Origin: Ascidia mentula
Taxonomy: Eukaryota; Chordata; Ascidiacea; Phlebobranchia; Ascidiidae
DNA length: 64,000 nt
NCBI GenBank assembly: GCA_947561715.1
Contig: OX387199.1
Span: 2,795,001-2,859,000, forward strand
Reading direction: 5' to 3'
In this document: in pieces, positions 1 through 10,835 of the stretch
How positions within the stretch are numbered: the first letter of the stretch is position 1
Layout of the letters: each line of letters starts with the position of its first letter
Program-made: the position numbers and the translations under genes
The notes under the pieces: generated by a model
The model's input: only the letters and a program-made list of their open reading frames with translations
The model's database searches: none
What the model was told of the DNA's origin: nothing

Positions 1-1898
1 TGCAAAATTATAGGAAATCCTATGGCCCGGAAAGTGTTTGAATTTTCGCTTTTTGTCAAGATGTCTCTGCCGCCATTGGGTTCACAAGCAGCCTGTATTC
101 CGTCACACACAATGACCTGCCTTTGAGTCCATTTCGCTGGGAATTGTGGAGCCGGTTGGTATTTTAACTTATATCACCTTCACCTGCATGCTCTAGGCAA
201 GCCCTGTGCAAAATTATGGGAAATCCTATGGCCCGGAAAATGTTTGAATTTTCGCTTTTTGTCAAGATGTCTCTGCCGCGCTCACAAGCAGCCTCTATGC
301 CGTCACACACAATGACTTTTGTTTGAGTCCATTTCGCTAGGAATTGTGGAGCCGGTTGGTATTTTAACTTATATCACCTTCACCTGCATGCTCTAGGCAA
401 GCCCTGTGCAAAATTATGGGAAATCCTATGGCCCGGAAAGTGTTTGAATTTTCGCTTTTTGTCAAGATGTCTCTGCCGCCATTGCGTTCACAAGCAGCCT
501 GTATTCCGTCACACACAATGACCTGCCTTTGAGTCCATTTCGCTGGGAATTGTGGAGCCGGTTGGTATTTTAACTTATATCACCTTCACCTGCATGCTCT
601 AGGCAAGCCCTGTGCAAAATTATAGGAAATCCTATGGCCCGGAAAGTGTTTGAATTTTCGCGTTTTGTCAAGATGTCTCTGCCGCCATTGCGCTCACAAG
701 CAGCCTCTATGCCGTCACACACAATGACCTGCCTTTGAGTCCATTTCGCTGGGAATTGTGGAGCCGGTTGGTATTTTAATTTATATCACCTTCACCTGCA
801 TGCTCTAGGCAAGCCCTGTGCAAAATTATAGGAAATCCTATGGCCCGGAAAGTGTTTGAATTTTCGCTTTTTGTCAAGATGTCTCTGCCGCCATTGCGCT
901 CACAAGCAGCCTCTATGCCGTCACACACAATGACCTGCCTTTGAGTCCATTTCGCTGGGAATTGTGGAGCCGGTTGGTATTTTAATTTATATCACCTTCA
1001 CCTGCATGCTCTAGGCAAGCCCTGTGCAAAATTATAGGAAATCCTATGGCCCGGAAAGTGTTTGAATTTTCGCTTTTTGTCAAGATGTCTCTGCCGCCAT
1101 TGCGCTCACAAGCAGCCTCTATGCCGTCACACACAATGACCTGCCTTTGAGTCCATTTCGCTGGGAATTGTGGAGCCGGTTGGTATTTTAACTTATATCA
1201 CCTTCACCTGCATGCTCTAGGCAAGCCCTGTGCAAAATTATAGGAAATCCTATGGCCCGGAAAGTGTTTGAATTTTCGCTTTTTGTCAAGATGTCTCTGC
1301 CGCCATTGCGCTCACAAGCAGCCTCTATGCCGTCACACACAATGACCTGCCTTTGAGTCCATTTCGCTGGGAATTGTGGAGCCGGTTGGTATTTTAACTT
1401 ATATCACCTTCACCTGCATGCTCTAGGCAAGCCCTGTGCAAAATTATAGGAAATCCTATGGCCCGGAAAGTGTTTGAATTTTCGCTTTTTGTCAAGATGT
1501 CTCTGCCGCCATTGCGCTCACAAGCAGCCTCTATGCCGTCACACACAATGACTTGCCTTTGAGTCCATTTCGCTGGGAATTGTGGAGCCGGTTGGTATTT
1601 TAACTTATATCACCTTCACCTGCATGCTCTAGGCAAGCCCTGTGCAAAATTATAGGAAATCCTATGGCCCGGAAAGTGTTTGAATTTTTGCTTTTTGTCA
1701 AGATGTCTCTGCCGCCATTGCGCTCGCAAGCAGCCTCTATGCCGTCACACACAATGACCTGCCTTTGAGTCCATTTCGCTGGGAATTGTGGAGCCGGTTG
1801 GTATTTTAACTTATATCACCTTCACCAGCATGCTCTAGGCAAGCCCTGTGCAAATTGATAGGAAGTTCTATGTCCCGGAAAGTGATTGATTTTTGGCT
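1..1898. repeat. 206-bp satellite/minisatellite array
   Basis: Nine head-to-tail units start at 1, 207, 407, 613, 819, 1025, 1231, 1437 and 1643, and a diverged tail begins at 1849. The unit is 206 bp; unit 2 is 200 bp because it lacks 6 bp after 'ctctgccg'. The units are nearly identical. The array begins at the window edge, so its true length is unknown. Most units contain the palindrome ATAGGA-AA-TCCTAT; units 2 and 3 have a substitution that breaks it. I see no tRNA, 5S or snRNA signature in the unit. Confidence 0.97.
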
Positions 1899-2555
1899 TA
1901 CATTAACAGTTGCTTTTGGTATGTAAAATTGGTATGGATCCATGTTCATGTCCATGTTGCTTTCGTTTTTAAAAATTTTCGTTACTTTGTCAATTTGTTG
2001 TGTTTTTCTTCGGATTGTATTGTTGTTTTTGCAGATTATAAGTTGGTCACATTTCTGAATCACTTATGAAACATGTTATAATTTCATAGAAATTTGATTT
2101 AAGCTGTGTTTACTGATGCGTAAATTAAATTTCGTGAATTTTTTTTTTATTTCGCCGAAATGACGACGGTTAGTTAACCATTCCACACTGAAACCTCAAA
2201 AGCAAGTGGAACTTCGTTTTCACAAGGGAAACTCCCGAATTACGTATCATAGCGTCTTTCCTCTCATTCGTTGTAATGTCTTGCGCAACTTCTTTAAATT
2301 AGTTGTAATACCTTCCGCGGCGTGGCTGTTGTCGAAATTTAAGATTCCTCTTTTTTCTGACAGGATTCAAAAGTTCTTTTTGTTGTACAGTTATTTAAAT
2401 GCGGTGAGTTAATATGGCAATTGCCTTTTTTTTATTGGAAGTATCTTACAAAACAATGTGCGCAGCAATCAACCAAACAGGCCGCACGTTGAAACATTTT
2501 TTTTCAACGAACGGAATTTAACTCTTTTTACATTTTTGCTACAATTCGTTGTATT
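1899..2555. other. intergenic spacer, nothing recognised
   Basis: AT-rich spacer between the satellite and the 3' end of the sulfotransferase gene. The short open frames here have no recognisable domain or splice context. Confidence 0.6.
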
Positions 2556-3953
2556 TCACCAGATGGGGTTAAACCAGTTGATAAGCAGAGAGAGAAATAG
2601 AAAACAGAAGACACTGACAGAAAACAATAGTTCTTTTTGCATCCTTTGCATCACAGGATTTTCTTTCCGCATCTCATCCAAAACCTTCGAGCCCTTGTTT
2701 TTGTGTGGAAAAGGGCGGTCGGGTACTGGGACGTCCAAAAAGTTGCAAAGGGGTTCCCAGCCTTCTTTTACTTCATAAACCAGCAGCTGATTTTTTGGAA
2801 CTGTCTGCAATAGATGTGACATGATATTATAAATAACAGAACAACTGCCGTAATAAACATAAGTTAGGAGGGCTGAAAAATAATAGTTTCCTTTGATGCT
2901 GCTGCAGCATTATGGTGTTATAGAAATTAAAAAAGGTAAACTTTTTTCTGAAAAGGATGTGGGATGCCATTGACCATCTTGGTGAGGTGGACATGAATGA
3001 TGTTTACTATTATGAGCTCCTTCGACAAAAATCCAATGCACAAAAGACAAAGACGATTCTGTTGGCGTGTTTTCCAATTTAATAAGCGTTCGAAAGTCAT
3101 CTTGAGAACCCAATATAGCCTACCTCTAAGACATGCTTCTCATGCTTTCTTTTGAAACGCTTCAGTTCTTCCTCAGGGTAGATTGTGAAGCTCGTTCCGG
3201 GCCAATTGGCACCGGTTCCCATATGACGACCTATAAACGAAACGTAACTCGTTTCCGACAACTTATTTTTCGTCCTCTGTTAACTTTGACATTGTGCTCG
3301 CCTTCAGTCACGTTAAAAAGATTTTTACTACACTACGACACAGAATGAACACTAAAGGTTATCCTATAGGTACGTCATTGAAATCACCTTGAAACGTTAA
3401 GTTCTTACCGACTCTTGTGATGTGGCACTGGGCCTTGTAACCCGTGTAGGTGATAGCTCGGACAAGTCGAAACATTACATCGGTATTGAGTTCACCAAAT
3501 TGTTTCACGACGCTTTTTGTCCAACTTTTTTCGTCCCGCGAAGTTAAAATTACCTGCGAAATTTATTGCTGACACAGGGTTAAATAATTGTACGCAAGAA
3601 TGACGAAGCCCTGTTTAGTTAACAGAAAGCGCTACATTCACAAAATGACACGTTAGGGCTGCTACACAAAAGTACACGTTAGTGATAAACAAAGGAACAA
3701 CCTTGGAATCAGGAAACGCTTTGAAAATTTCCTCCCAGTGAACATTGCACGGGTTGTCAGTCACCGCATCGACACTTTCATACATTCTTCTCGTGACCTC
3801 AATTTTGAAACCTCCCTCAATCTGTGTTTTCCAATCGTCCCCAAGGTAATAGAAATTTTCCAGCCAATCATATACCTCGTAACCTAACAATGTCAGCGCC
3901 GCGCACATTGTTTTGGTTCCGGTTTTTTCCAAACCGGCTACAATAACTTTCAT
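2556..3953 (-). CDS. sulfotransferase family protein (Sulfotransfer_4-like), 4 exons
   Basis: The exons on the minus strand are 3953-3702, 3553-3409, 3230-3124 and 2804-2556. All introns are GT-AG (148, 178 and 319 bp) and the phases close to a 250-aa protein. Seen: an N-terminal P-loop-like GLEKTGTKT (residues 7-15) just after a beta-strand (the 5'-phosphosulfate loop of PAPS sulfotransferases), an RDEKSW segment at 90-95 matching the 3'-phosphate-binding Arg/Ser region, a C-terminal EGWEPLCNFL block (182-191) typical of this family, and a hydrophobic tail at about 227-244 that could be a single membrane anchor. By family knowledge it would transfer sulfate from PAPS; the substrate is unknown. 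An in-frame upstream ATG at 3998 would add 15 residues; I chose 3953 because the conserved fold begins immediately there. The gene has no obvious functional link to its neighbours. Confidence 0.85.
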
Positions 3954-4056
3954 GGCGGTAGTAGCAGAGCGTAACTTATTTGAGAATGATCTGACCACAA
4001 ATGTTTATACGTTGTTAACAGAACGCATCTGATTAAAAATGATAAAACAACATATG

Positions 4057-4063
4057 TTTTATA
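4057..4063 (-). promoter_or_regulatory. candidate TATA box of the sulfotransferase gene
   Basis: TATAAAA on the minus strand lies about 60 bp upstream of the upstream ATG (3998) and 105 bp upstream of the preferred ATG (3953). The spacing fits a start site near 4030. The evidence is motif and position only. Confidence 0.3.
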
Positions 4064-5178
4064 CGTCAATAATATAACTCGTCTTTTTAGTAACGTGCTT
4101 CCTGCTTACTTTTGGTTACATTTAGCTGTCCAGCAGGAAACTGGTGTGGTTAATTATTTACTACAAAACTCAGCGGTCCAGCAATATCTCGTATGTCTAC
4201 AAGTTGCGAACTTACGACCATCTAGTCTATTTACCACAGCCAAACTGGATATAAATACCATTATTTTTTGTACAATTGCTGCCAGCAGCTACTGAAGTTT
4301 TAACAATCTTATAAATTTGCCCTTTTTTGAAAAAAAATGTGCTCGTTATGCTGACCAAGAGCCTTAATTATTTTTCTCATATAATTCAACAAATAAGTTT
4401 TGCATTAACACATAACCATAGCTTTTAAGTTTTCTATTTAGTTTGGGTTATATTTAAATTTAAACCACTTTATATATTTCTGGCCAACCATATTTGAACT
4501 GGACATTATAAGAAGGTCAGGAGATATTGGGTAAGGGGTTTTCCCAAGCTGCTCTTAATTGTGTCGAATCATCGTGACAACCTATTTGCTGAGTCATGTG
4601 ACAAAGCTTCGAAAACGAACGTGAAAGGTCACAGAATGTATTTTTTGCGCTATCATGGAAAATTTTGTGACCGGTTGAGCGTGTGGTCGGGTCTACTCTC
4701 AAACAGTCTGGCTTGGTTTTCTTGGGCATGTGTGTCAGCAAAATAGCGGTTCCAAAGTTATATAATATTGTGGAGCACTTAGCATTATGCTAAAATATTT
4801 TTTTTTTCAGTTTTTCGTTGGTTATTTTATTTAGTTGATGCATGAGGTATAGTGTATAAAAAGGTCACATTGGAAAGTTCACAATATCCGCAAAGGATTT
4901 TTCTATTTGATTGCGCAAACAATCTGACGTTTTTGGTAGGTGAATGCATCAGCTAATTTTCGCCTAAAAGATTTTTGTTCATATCACATTTTCCATTCGG
5001 GGTTATAGGAAGTGCCAGAACAGTTGGTGTTTAGAGAAGTAAATGATTTATAAAAACACACATACTATAGTTATGTTTTTTGGTACCTTCATCTGTTATG
5101 TATAGCTAAGAATGTATCAATACATGAATTAATCTATTAATTTGAAACAGTAACTAAGGGATAATTTAATTAATCACT
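4064..5178. other. intergenic spacer between divergent genes
   Basis: This is the shared upstream region of the minus-strand sulfotransferase and the plus-strand SDR array. The overlapping frames at 4517-4746 have no domain and look like chance. The only regulatory motif I can point to is the TATA-like site at 4855. Confidence 0.5.
4855..4862 (+). promoter_or_regulatory. candidate TATA box upstream of SDR copy 1
   Basis: TATAAAAA followed by GG lies 324 bp upstream of the first SDR start codon. If it is used, it implies a 5' leader of about 290 nt. Motif evidence only. Confidence 0.25.
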
Positions 5179-5994
5179 ATGTCAGCAACTAAAGTAGCAG
5201 TAGTCACTGGCAGTAATCGGGGAATTGGTCTTGCCATTGTCAAGTTGCTGTCAACTCGTTTCCATGGTGATGTCTATCTAACTGCTAGGAACATAAGCAA
5301 GGGCAAAGCTGCTGCAAGTGCAATAAATCAAGAAGGTCTGTCTGTTAAAGTACAACAACTTGACATTGACAACACAAATAGCATAAAAAATCTGCATGAT
5401 TTTATGCTCAACAAATACGGAGGTATCGATGTGTTAATAAATAATGCTGGAATCAAAATGAAAAATGATGATGCTAACCATGCACGGCCTGTTATGAATA
5501 CCAATTTCTTTGGCACCATGAACATAACAAAGAAGATGTTTCCAATTATAAGGCCTAATGGTCGTGTTGTTAACATTGCCGGGTTCATTAGTACCATGGC
5601 CATGAAAAAGTGTAGCCCCGATGTTCAAGCTCTGTTCCGCTCCGATTCCACCACTGAAGAAGAGTTAATAAAGCTAATGGATGAGTTTGTTGAGCTTGCT
5701 GAAGTTGGAAAACATGTTGAAAGAGGGTTTGCTGATATGCCGTATGGGATGTCGAAAATAGGTGTTGCAGTATTGAGTAGAATCCAAGCTCGGGAGCTGC
5801 GTGCAACAGGTAGAAATGATATTTTGCTCAATTCTTGTTGTCCTGGCTGGGTCAGAACCGATATGGGTGGACCAAAGGCTCCAAAAAGCCCCGAGCAAGG
5901 GGCTGAAACCCCTGTACACTTGGCTCTTTTGCCTGATGATATTGGTGAACCACATGGTAAATACATTTCAGGCAAGAAAATACAAAAGTGGTAG
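5179..5994 (+). CDS. carbonyl reductase-like SDR, copy 1, catalytic Ser missing
   Basis: Single-exon, 271-aa member of the classical short-chain dehydrogenase/reductase family, closest in layout to carbonyl reductase 1 (CBR1). Seen: the dinucleotide-binding TGSNRGIG near the N-terminus, the ARN segment expected for NADP preference, NNAG, the YGMSK active-site motif, and the C-terminal PGWVRTDM plus PVHLALLP blocks. The catalytic serine position is odd: the usual VVNVSS of the family reads VVNIAG here, so both serines are gone. The protein is 4 residues shorter than its neighbours and is the most diverged copy. It is probably cytosolic. It may be catalytically weak or have another role. Two AATAAA-type signals lie within about 220 bp downstream. 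Confidence 0.95.
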   Translation: MSATKVAVVTGSNRGIGLAIVKLLSTRFHGDVYLTARNISKGKAAASAINQEGLSVKVQQLDIDNTNSIKNLHDFMLNKYGGIDVLINNAGIKMKNDDANHARPVMNTNFFGTMNITKKMFPIIRPNGRVVNIAGFISTMAMKKCSPDVQALFRSDSTTEEELIKLMDEFVELAEVGKHVERGFADMPYGMSKIGVAVLSRIQARELRATGRNDILLNSCCPGWVRTDMGGPKAPKSPEQGAETPVHLALLPDDIGEPHGKYISGKKIQKW

Positions 5995-6288
5995 AATCTT
6001 AAAAGGTCAAGAGCAACTTCGTTAATGACTTTCTGTATTGCTACATTCTTGCCAGTGTTTTGTTCACGGTTGAGATAAAAAGTGTTATTTTTGAAATAGT
6101 TTTTCTTTATTTTTTGCTGCTAAGAAACATATTGCAGATATTACAAGCAAAGTTATAATAAATGATACATTTTTTGCTTGCAGGGTTTATTTTTTGTGAC
6201 AATACATAATAAACAAACCTTTGTAAGCTCTCCTGCATAAAGTCATATTTTGCAATTTGTGATTAAATTTATGAAACCAGTAGAAAAA

Positions 6289-7116
6289 ATGTCCCTTTCC
6301 AAAGTTGCAGTGGTGACAGGAGGTAACAAAGGAATTGGTTTTGCCATTGTGCAAGAATTATGCAGAAAATTTAATGGTGATGTGTTCCTGACTGCCAGAA
6401 GCGATGCTCGCGGAAAAGAGGCGGTACAACAGATATCAAGTAAGGGCATGAAAGTACAATTCCATCAACTTGATGTTAATGACCTCGGAAGTATACAAAC
6501 ACTGCAAGATGCAATTACAAAAAGCTATGGTGGCATTGATATCCTGGTTAATAATGCTGGAATTTTATTTAAAAAAGAGGACCCAACACCTGTTGCGGAA
6601 CAGGCACTGGCCACGCTTCAAACAAATTATTTTGGAACACTTAATGTTTCAAATTGCTTACTTCCAATCATGAAAAAGGGGGGTAGAGTGGTAAACGTGT
6701 CAAGCCAACTGTGCTTCACGGCTTTGCAACAATGCAGCAATAATTTGCAATCAGTGTTTCAATCAGACTCCATAACTGAATCAGAGCTCAGTGAAAAAAT
6801 GCATGAGTATGTGGAGTTGGCCAAGACAGGCCAACGAAAGGACAAAGGATATGCGGTCTCCTCCTATGGAGTTTCAAAAATTGGAGTGACAGTTTTGTCG
6901 AGAATTCAAGCAAGGGAAATGGTTGCACAAAACAGGGGTGATATCCTCATCAACTCTTGTTGTCCAGGTTGGGTCAAGACTGACTTAAGTAGTCCTATGG
7001 CAGAAAGAACACCAGAGGAAGGAGCCGATACCCCTGTATATTTGGCACTTCTACCAGAGGGTGCATTAGAACCACAGGGTGAATTTTTGCTTGACAGGCA
7101 AATTCGTAAATGGTAG
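6289..7116 (+). CDS. carbonyl reductase-like SDR, copy 2
   Basis: Single-exon, 275-aa NADPH-dependent carbonyl reductase-type SDR. Seen: TGGNKGIG, NNAG, VVNVSS with the catalytic serine, YGVSK (Tyr-X3-Lys), CCPGWVKTD and PVYLALLP. An in-frame ATG at 6250 would add 13 residues (MQFVIKFMKPVEK). I chose 6289 because MSLSK then aligns with the starts of the other four copies. It stands 294 bp downstream of copy 1 in the same orientation and is clearly more diverged from copies 3-5 than those are from each other. CBR1-type enzymes reduce quinones, aldehydes and ketones in the cytosol; the substrate here is unknown. Confidence 0.95.
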   Translation: MSLSKVAVVTGGNKGIGFAIVQELCRKFNGDVFLTARSDARGKEAVQQISSKGMKVQFHQLDVNDLGSIQTLQDAITKSYGGIDILVNNAGILFKKEDPTPVAEQALATLQTNYFGTLNVSNCLLPIMKKGGRVVNVSSQLCFTALQQCSNNLQSVFQSDSITESELSEKMHEYVELAKTGQRKDKGYAVSSYGVSKIGVTVLSRIQAREMVAQNRGDILINSCCPGWVKTDLSSPMAERTPEEGADTPVYLALLPEGALEPQGEFLLDRQIRKW

Positions 7117-7579
7117 AAACATTACATGTAGATATAAAACAAAAACGTTAAGAAAGTTATGTACTAACCACCAAAACTTGCAGGTCTTCATAAATAAGCA
7201 AAATATTGGTGTTTTTGCACAGACATTTTTTGCTTTCTGTTCAGAGATGTTGCTGCAAATTTATTTTCTTAGTTGTATGCTAGAGTGCAATTAGTTTATC
7301 TTTTGTTAGAGTTTAATTCTATCACTTTCAAACCATTTCAATCATACATTTATAGTACTGCTTTTTGTGTACGTTGCACATTTAAAATTTTCATGTTTAT
7401 TACCTGACTCGCGATCTGTGTTTTCTTTACCTTATGCAAGCAATGGTGGTTATTTTTATTCATATTGGTATTTTCATAATTTTGCAATTACTAAATTGCT
7501 TCAATTATAAAACATTTCTTCTAACTAAAACAATTACTTTTTAATCCACTTTACTAGAGTATAGAAATTTCTAGTCAAT

Positions 7580-8407
7580 ATGTCAAAAGCAAAAGTGGCT
7601 GTTGTTACTGGTTCCAACAAAGGAATAGGGCTGGCAATTGTTCAAGATCTTTGCACCAAATTCAAAGGTGATGTTTATCTGACTGCAAGAAATGTGGAAC
7701 GTGGCCAAGAAGCTTTGAAAAGCCTGGAGAAAGAAGGAATAAAAGCAAAATTTCATCAGTTGGATATTGATGATGAAGAGAGCATCAAAGCCTTACATGA
7801 TTACATGGTGTCCACATACGGTGGTATTGATGTTCTGATTAACAACGCTGGTATGGCATACAAAGGTGCAGACCCAACTCCATTTGGTAAGCAGGCTAAA
7901 GACACCATCGCTACAAACTTCTTTGGCACACTGAATGCAAGCAACATCCTGATTCCAATTGTTAGACCTGGTGGAAGAGTGGTCAATGTGTCAAGTTTTG
8001 TAAGTGCTATGGCATTGAAGAAGTGCAGCCCTGAACTACAAAAGGAATTTCGCTCTGATACTATTACAGAGGAGCAGTTGATTAAAAGGATGAATGAGTT
8101 TGTTGATCTTGCTGGGAAGGAAACCCATGAGAAAAATGGTTGGCCCAACACCGGCTATGGTGTGTCAAAACTTGGTGTGACTGTTATGTCAAGAATCCAT
8201 GCAAGGTTGTTGCGTCAACAAGGTAAAGATGACATTCTGCTGAATGCATGTAATCCAGGCTGGGTTCGCACAGATATGGCTGGCTCTAAAGCATCCAAAT
8301 CACCAGCTGAAGGTGCTGAAACACCAGTTTATCTGGCTCTATTGCCCGAAGGTGCAACTGAACCACATGGGCAATTTGTGTCAGATAAAAAAGTGCAAGA
8401 ATGGTAG
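7580..8407 (+). CDS. carbonyl reductase-like SDR, copy 3
   Basis: Single-exon, 275-aa CBR1-type SDR with an intact set of motifs: TGSNKGIG, NNAG, VVNVSS, YGVSK and PVYLALLP. It is the first of three copies in 1.63-kb duplicated units. It differs from copy 4 at 13 residues by my count, nearly all in the first ~150 residues. Oddity: where copies 1, 2, 4 and 5 have a double cysteine before PGW, this copy has Cys-Asn, so the cysteine that is redox- and glutathione-reactive in vertebrate CBR1 is absent. AATAAA at 8500-8505 is a good polyadenylation signal. Confidence 0.96.
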   Translation: MSKAKVAVVTGSNKGIGLAIVQDLCTKFKGDVYLTARNVERGQEALKSLEKEGIKAKFHQLDIDDEESIKALHDYMVSTYGGIDVLINNAGMAYKGADPTPFGKQAKDTIATNFFGTLNASNILIPIVRPGGRVVNVSSFVSAMALKKCSPELQKEFRSDTITEEQLIKRMNEFVDLAGKETHEKNGWPNTGYGVSKLGVTVMSRIHARLLRQQGKDDILLNACNPGWVRTDMAGSKASKSPAEGAETPVYLALLPEGATEPHGQFVSDKKVQEW

Positions 8408-8955
8408 TTTAACATTTTGCCTTGAAAATAGAATGCAGAAATGGTAATTCACAATTTTGTTAGTTTAAAATAGTGATTTTTTTAATTCCTTACATTTAAA
8501 ATAAATAGCTGGGCCTGTTTGAACTGTGTTATTATGGTTTCCACTTGAACAAAGCATGAACTATTTTTGTTTTTACCCTAAATGCAACACAGAAATGCCT
8601 GTAACCAGAGTAAATGTTGGCTTTGTAAAAATTGTACATGGTGTTTTGCTTGTTTTATCACATGCAAATTAAATTCTTCATTTGGCGTATTGTTGTAGCC
8701 AGGTACATCTTTATCCCTTTCATTTTGAAAATGCACTTGTCCAGTATATTTTTGGATTTGTATTATTTTTTTAACTAAAAATGCCGAAGTTCCAAAGAAA
8801 CTATGAAACTGTTTATTTTTTGATTTTGGTATTTCAATGTTGTCCTGGCAATTTTTTTTAACACAATAAACAACCTAATTCAGATCAGAAATATGCATAA
8901 AATTTGTGTATATCATTTGTTTTGCTGGCACCGCACTTGGTCATTGCAGATAATT

Positions 8956-9047
8956 TTTCCTGACCAGTTGGATCGAAATCTGAAATCAACCTCCCGGTGA
9001 GGTTTAAAGTTACAACCCTGGGCTAACCAGGCTCAACGCTCTTGGCC
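8956..9047 (-). mobile_element. tRNA-derived SINE relic (unit 1)
   Basis: On the minus strand this reads through GTTGAGCCTGGTTAGCCC, AAACCTCACCGGGAGG and TTGATTTCAGATTTCG. It is clearly related to the better-preserved SINE copies at 57345 and 60714. It lies between SDR copies 3 and 4. Confidence 0.7.
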
Positions 9048-9208
9048 GTATCTCAATTCATTATGCAAGCTTTTGGTGGCTATTTTTTCATATTGGTATT
9101 TTCATTAAATATACAATTACCAAATTGCTTCAAATATAAACCATTTCTTTAAACTAAAACCATTACTTTTTGATCCACTGTACTAGAGCATAGAAATTAC
9201 TAGTCGAT

Positions 9209-10036
9209 ATGTCAAAAGCAAAAGTAGCTGTTGTTACTGGTTCCAACAAAGGAATAGGGCTGGCAATTGTTCAAGCTCTTTGCACTAAGTTCCAAGGAGA
9301 TGTGTATTTGACTGCAAGAAATGTCGAGCGTGGCCAAGAAGCTTTGAAAAGCTTGGAGAAAGAAGGAATGAAAGCAAAATTTCATCAGTTGGATATTGAT
9401 AATGAAGAGAGCATCAAAGCCTTACATGATCACATGGTGTCAACATACGGTGGTATTGATGTTCTGATTAACAATGCTGGTATGGCATACAAAAATGCAG
9501 ACACAACTCCATTTGGTAAGCAGGCTAAAGATACCATCGCTACAAATTTCTTCAGTACACTGAAGGCAAGCAACATCCTAATTCCAATTGTAAGACCTGG
9601 TGGAAGAGTGGTCAATGTGTCAAGTTTTGTAAGTGTCATGTCATTGAAGAAGTGCAGCCCTGAACTACAAAAGGAATTTCGCTCTGATACTATTACAGAG
9701 GAGCAGTTGATTAAAAGGATGAATGAGTTTGTTGATCTTGCTGGGAAGGAAACCCATGAGAAAAATGGTTGGCCCAACACCGGCTATGGTGTGTCAAAAC
9801 TTGGTGTGACTGTTATGTCAAGAATCCATGCAAGGTTGTTGCGTCAACAAGGTAAAGATGACATTCTGCTGAATGCATGTTGTCCAGGTTGGGTTCGCAC
9901 AGATATGGCTGGCCCTAAAGCATCCAAATCACCAGCTGAAGGTGCTGAAACACCAGTTTATCTGGCTCTATTGCCCGAAGGTGCAACTGAACCACATGGT
10001 CAATTTGTGTCAGATAAAAAAGTGCAAGAATGGTAG
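9209..10036 (+). CDS. carbonyl reductase-like SDR, copy 4 (mosaic)
   Basis: Single-exon, 275-aa CBR1-type SDR with all catalytic motifs (TGSNKGIG, NNAG, VVNVSS, YGVSK) and the CCPGW cysteine pair. The first ~110 residues are identical to copy 5, while the stretch from about residue 155 to 225 is identical to copy 3, including at the DNA level as far as I compared. The 3' flank also follows copy 3. This looks like a product of gene conversion or unequal crossing-over. AATAAA is at 10129-10134. The role is as for copies 2, 3 and 5. Confidence 0.96.
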   Translation: MSKAKVAVVTGSNKGIGLAIVQALCTKFQGDVYLTARNVERGQEALKSLEKEGMKAKFHQLDIDNEESIKALHDHMVSTYGGIDVLINNAGMAYKNADTTPFGKQAKDTIATNFFSTLKASNILIPIVRPGGRVVNVSSFVSVMSLKKCSPELQKEFRSDTITEEQLIKRMNEFVDLAGKETHEKNGWPNTGYGVSKLGVTVMSRIHARLLRQQGKDDILLNACCPGWVRTDMAGPKASKSPAEGAETPVYLALLPEGATEPHGQFVSDKKVQEW

Positions 10037-10580
10037 TTTAACATTTTGCCTTGAAAATAGAATGCAGAAATGGTAATTCACAATTTTGTTAGTTTAAAAT
10101 AGTGATTTTTCTAATTCCTTACATTTAAAATAAATAGCTGGGCCTGTTTGAACTGTGTTATGGTTTCCATTTGTACAAAGCATGAACTATTTTTGTTTTT
10201 ACCCTAAATGCAACACAGAAATGCCTGTAACCAGAGTAAATGTTGGCTTTGCAAAATTGTAGTTGGTGTTTTGCTTGTTTTAATTATAACATACAAATCG
10301 AATTCTTCATTTGGCATATTGGTGGGGCTATGTTCATCTTTATCCCTTTCATTTTAAAATGCACTTGCCCTGTATATTTTTGGATTTGTATTTTTTTTTA
10401 ACTAAAAATGCCGAAGTTCCAACAAAACTATGGAACTGTTTATTTTTTGATTTTGGTATTTCAATGTTGTCCTGGCAATTTTTTTTAACACAATAAACAA
10501 CATAATTCAGATCAGAAATATACATAAAATTTGTGTATATCATTTGTTTTGCTGGCACCGCACTTGGTCATTGCAGATAA

Positions 10581-10674
10581 TTTTTCCTGACCAGTTGGAT
10601 CGAAATCTGAAATCAACCTCCCGGTGAGGTTTAAAGTTACAACCCTGGGCTAACCAGGCTCAACGCTCTTGGCC
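10581..10674 (-). mobile_element. tRNA-derived SINE relic (unit 2)
   Basis: Same relic as at 8956-9047, at the equivalent position of the next duplicated unit. It was therefore present before the SDR duplication. Confidence 0.7.
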
Positions 10675-10835
10675 GTATCTCAATTCATTATGCAAGCTTT
10701 TGGTGGCTATTTTTTCATATTGGTATTTTCATTAAATATACAATTACCAAATTGCTTCAATTATAAACCATTTCTTTAAACTAAAACCATTACTTTTTAA
10801 TCCACTTTACTAGAGCATAGAAATTTCTAGCCAAT

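Noticed and set aside
1..1848. CRISPR-like array or snRNA/5S gene cluster
   Set aside because: The whole 206-bp unit is conserved, with no repeat-spacer alternation, and no snRNA or 5S sequence hallmark is seen; it is a simple satellite.
1806..2063. Minus-strand 85-codon frame at the edge of the satellite
   Set aside because: Half of it is satellite sequence; it starts in unique DNA and ends in the repeat with no splice context or domain.
7801..8151. Minus-strand 116-codon frames inside each SDR copy
   Set aside because: They recur antisense to the SDR genes in every copy and are shadows of the coding strand.
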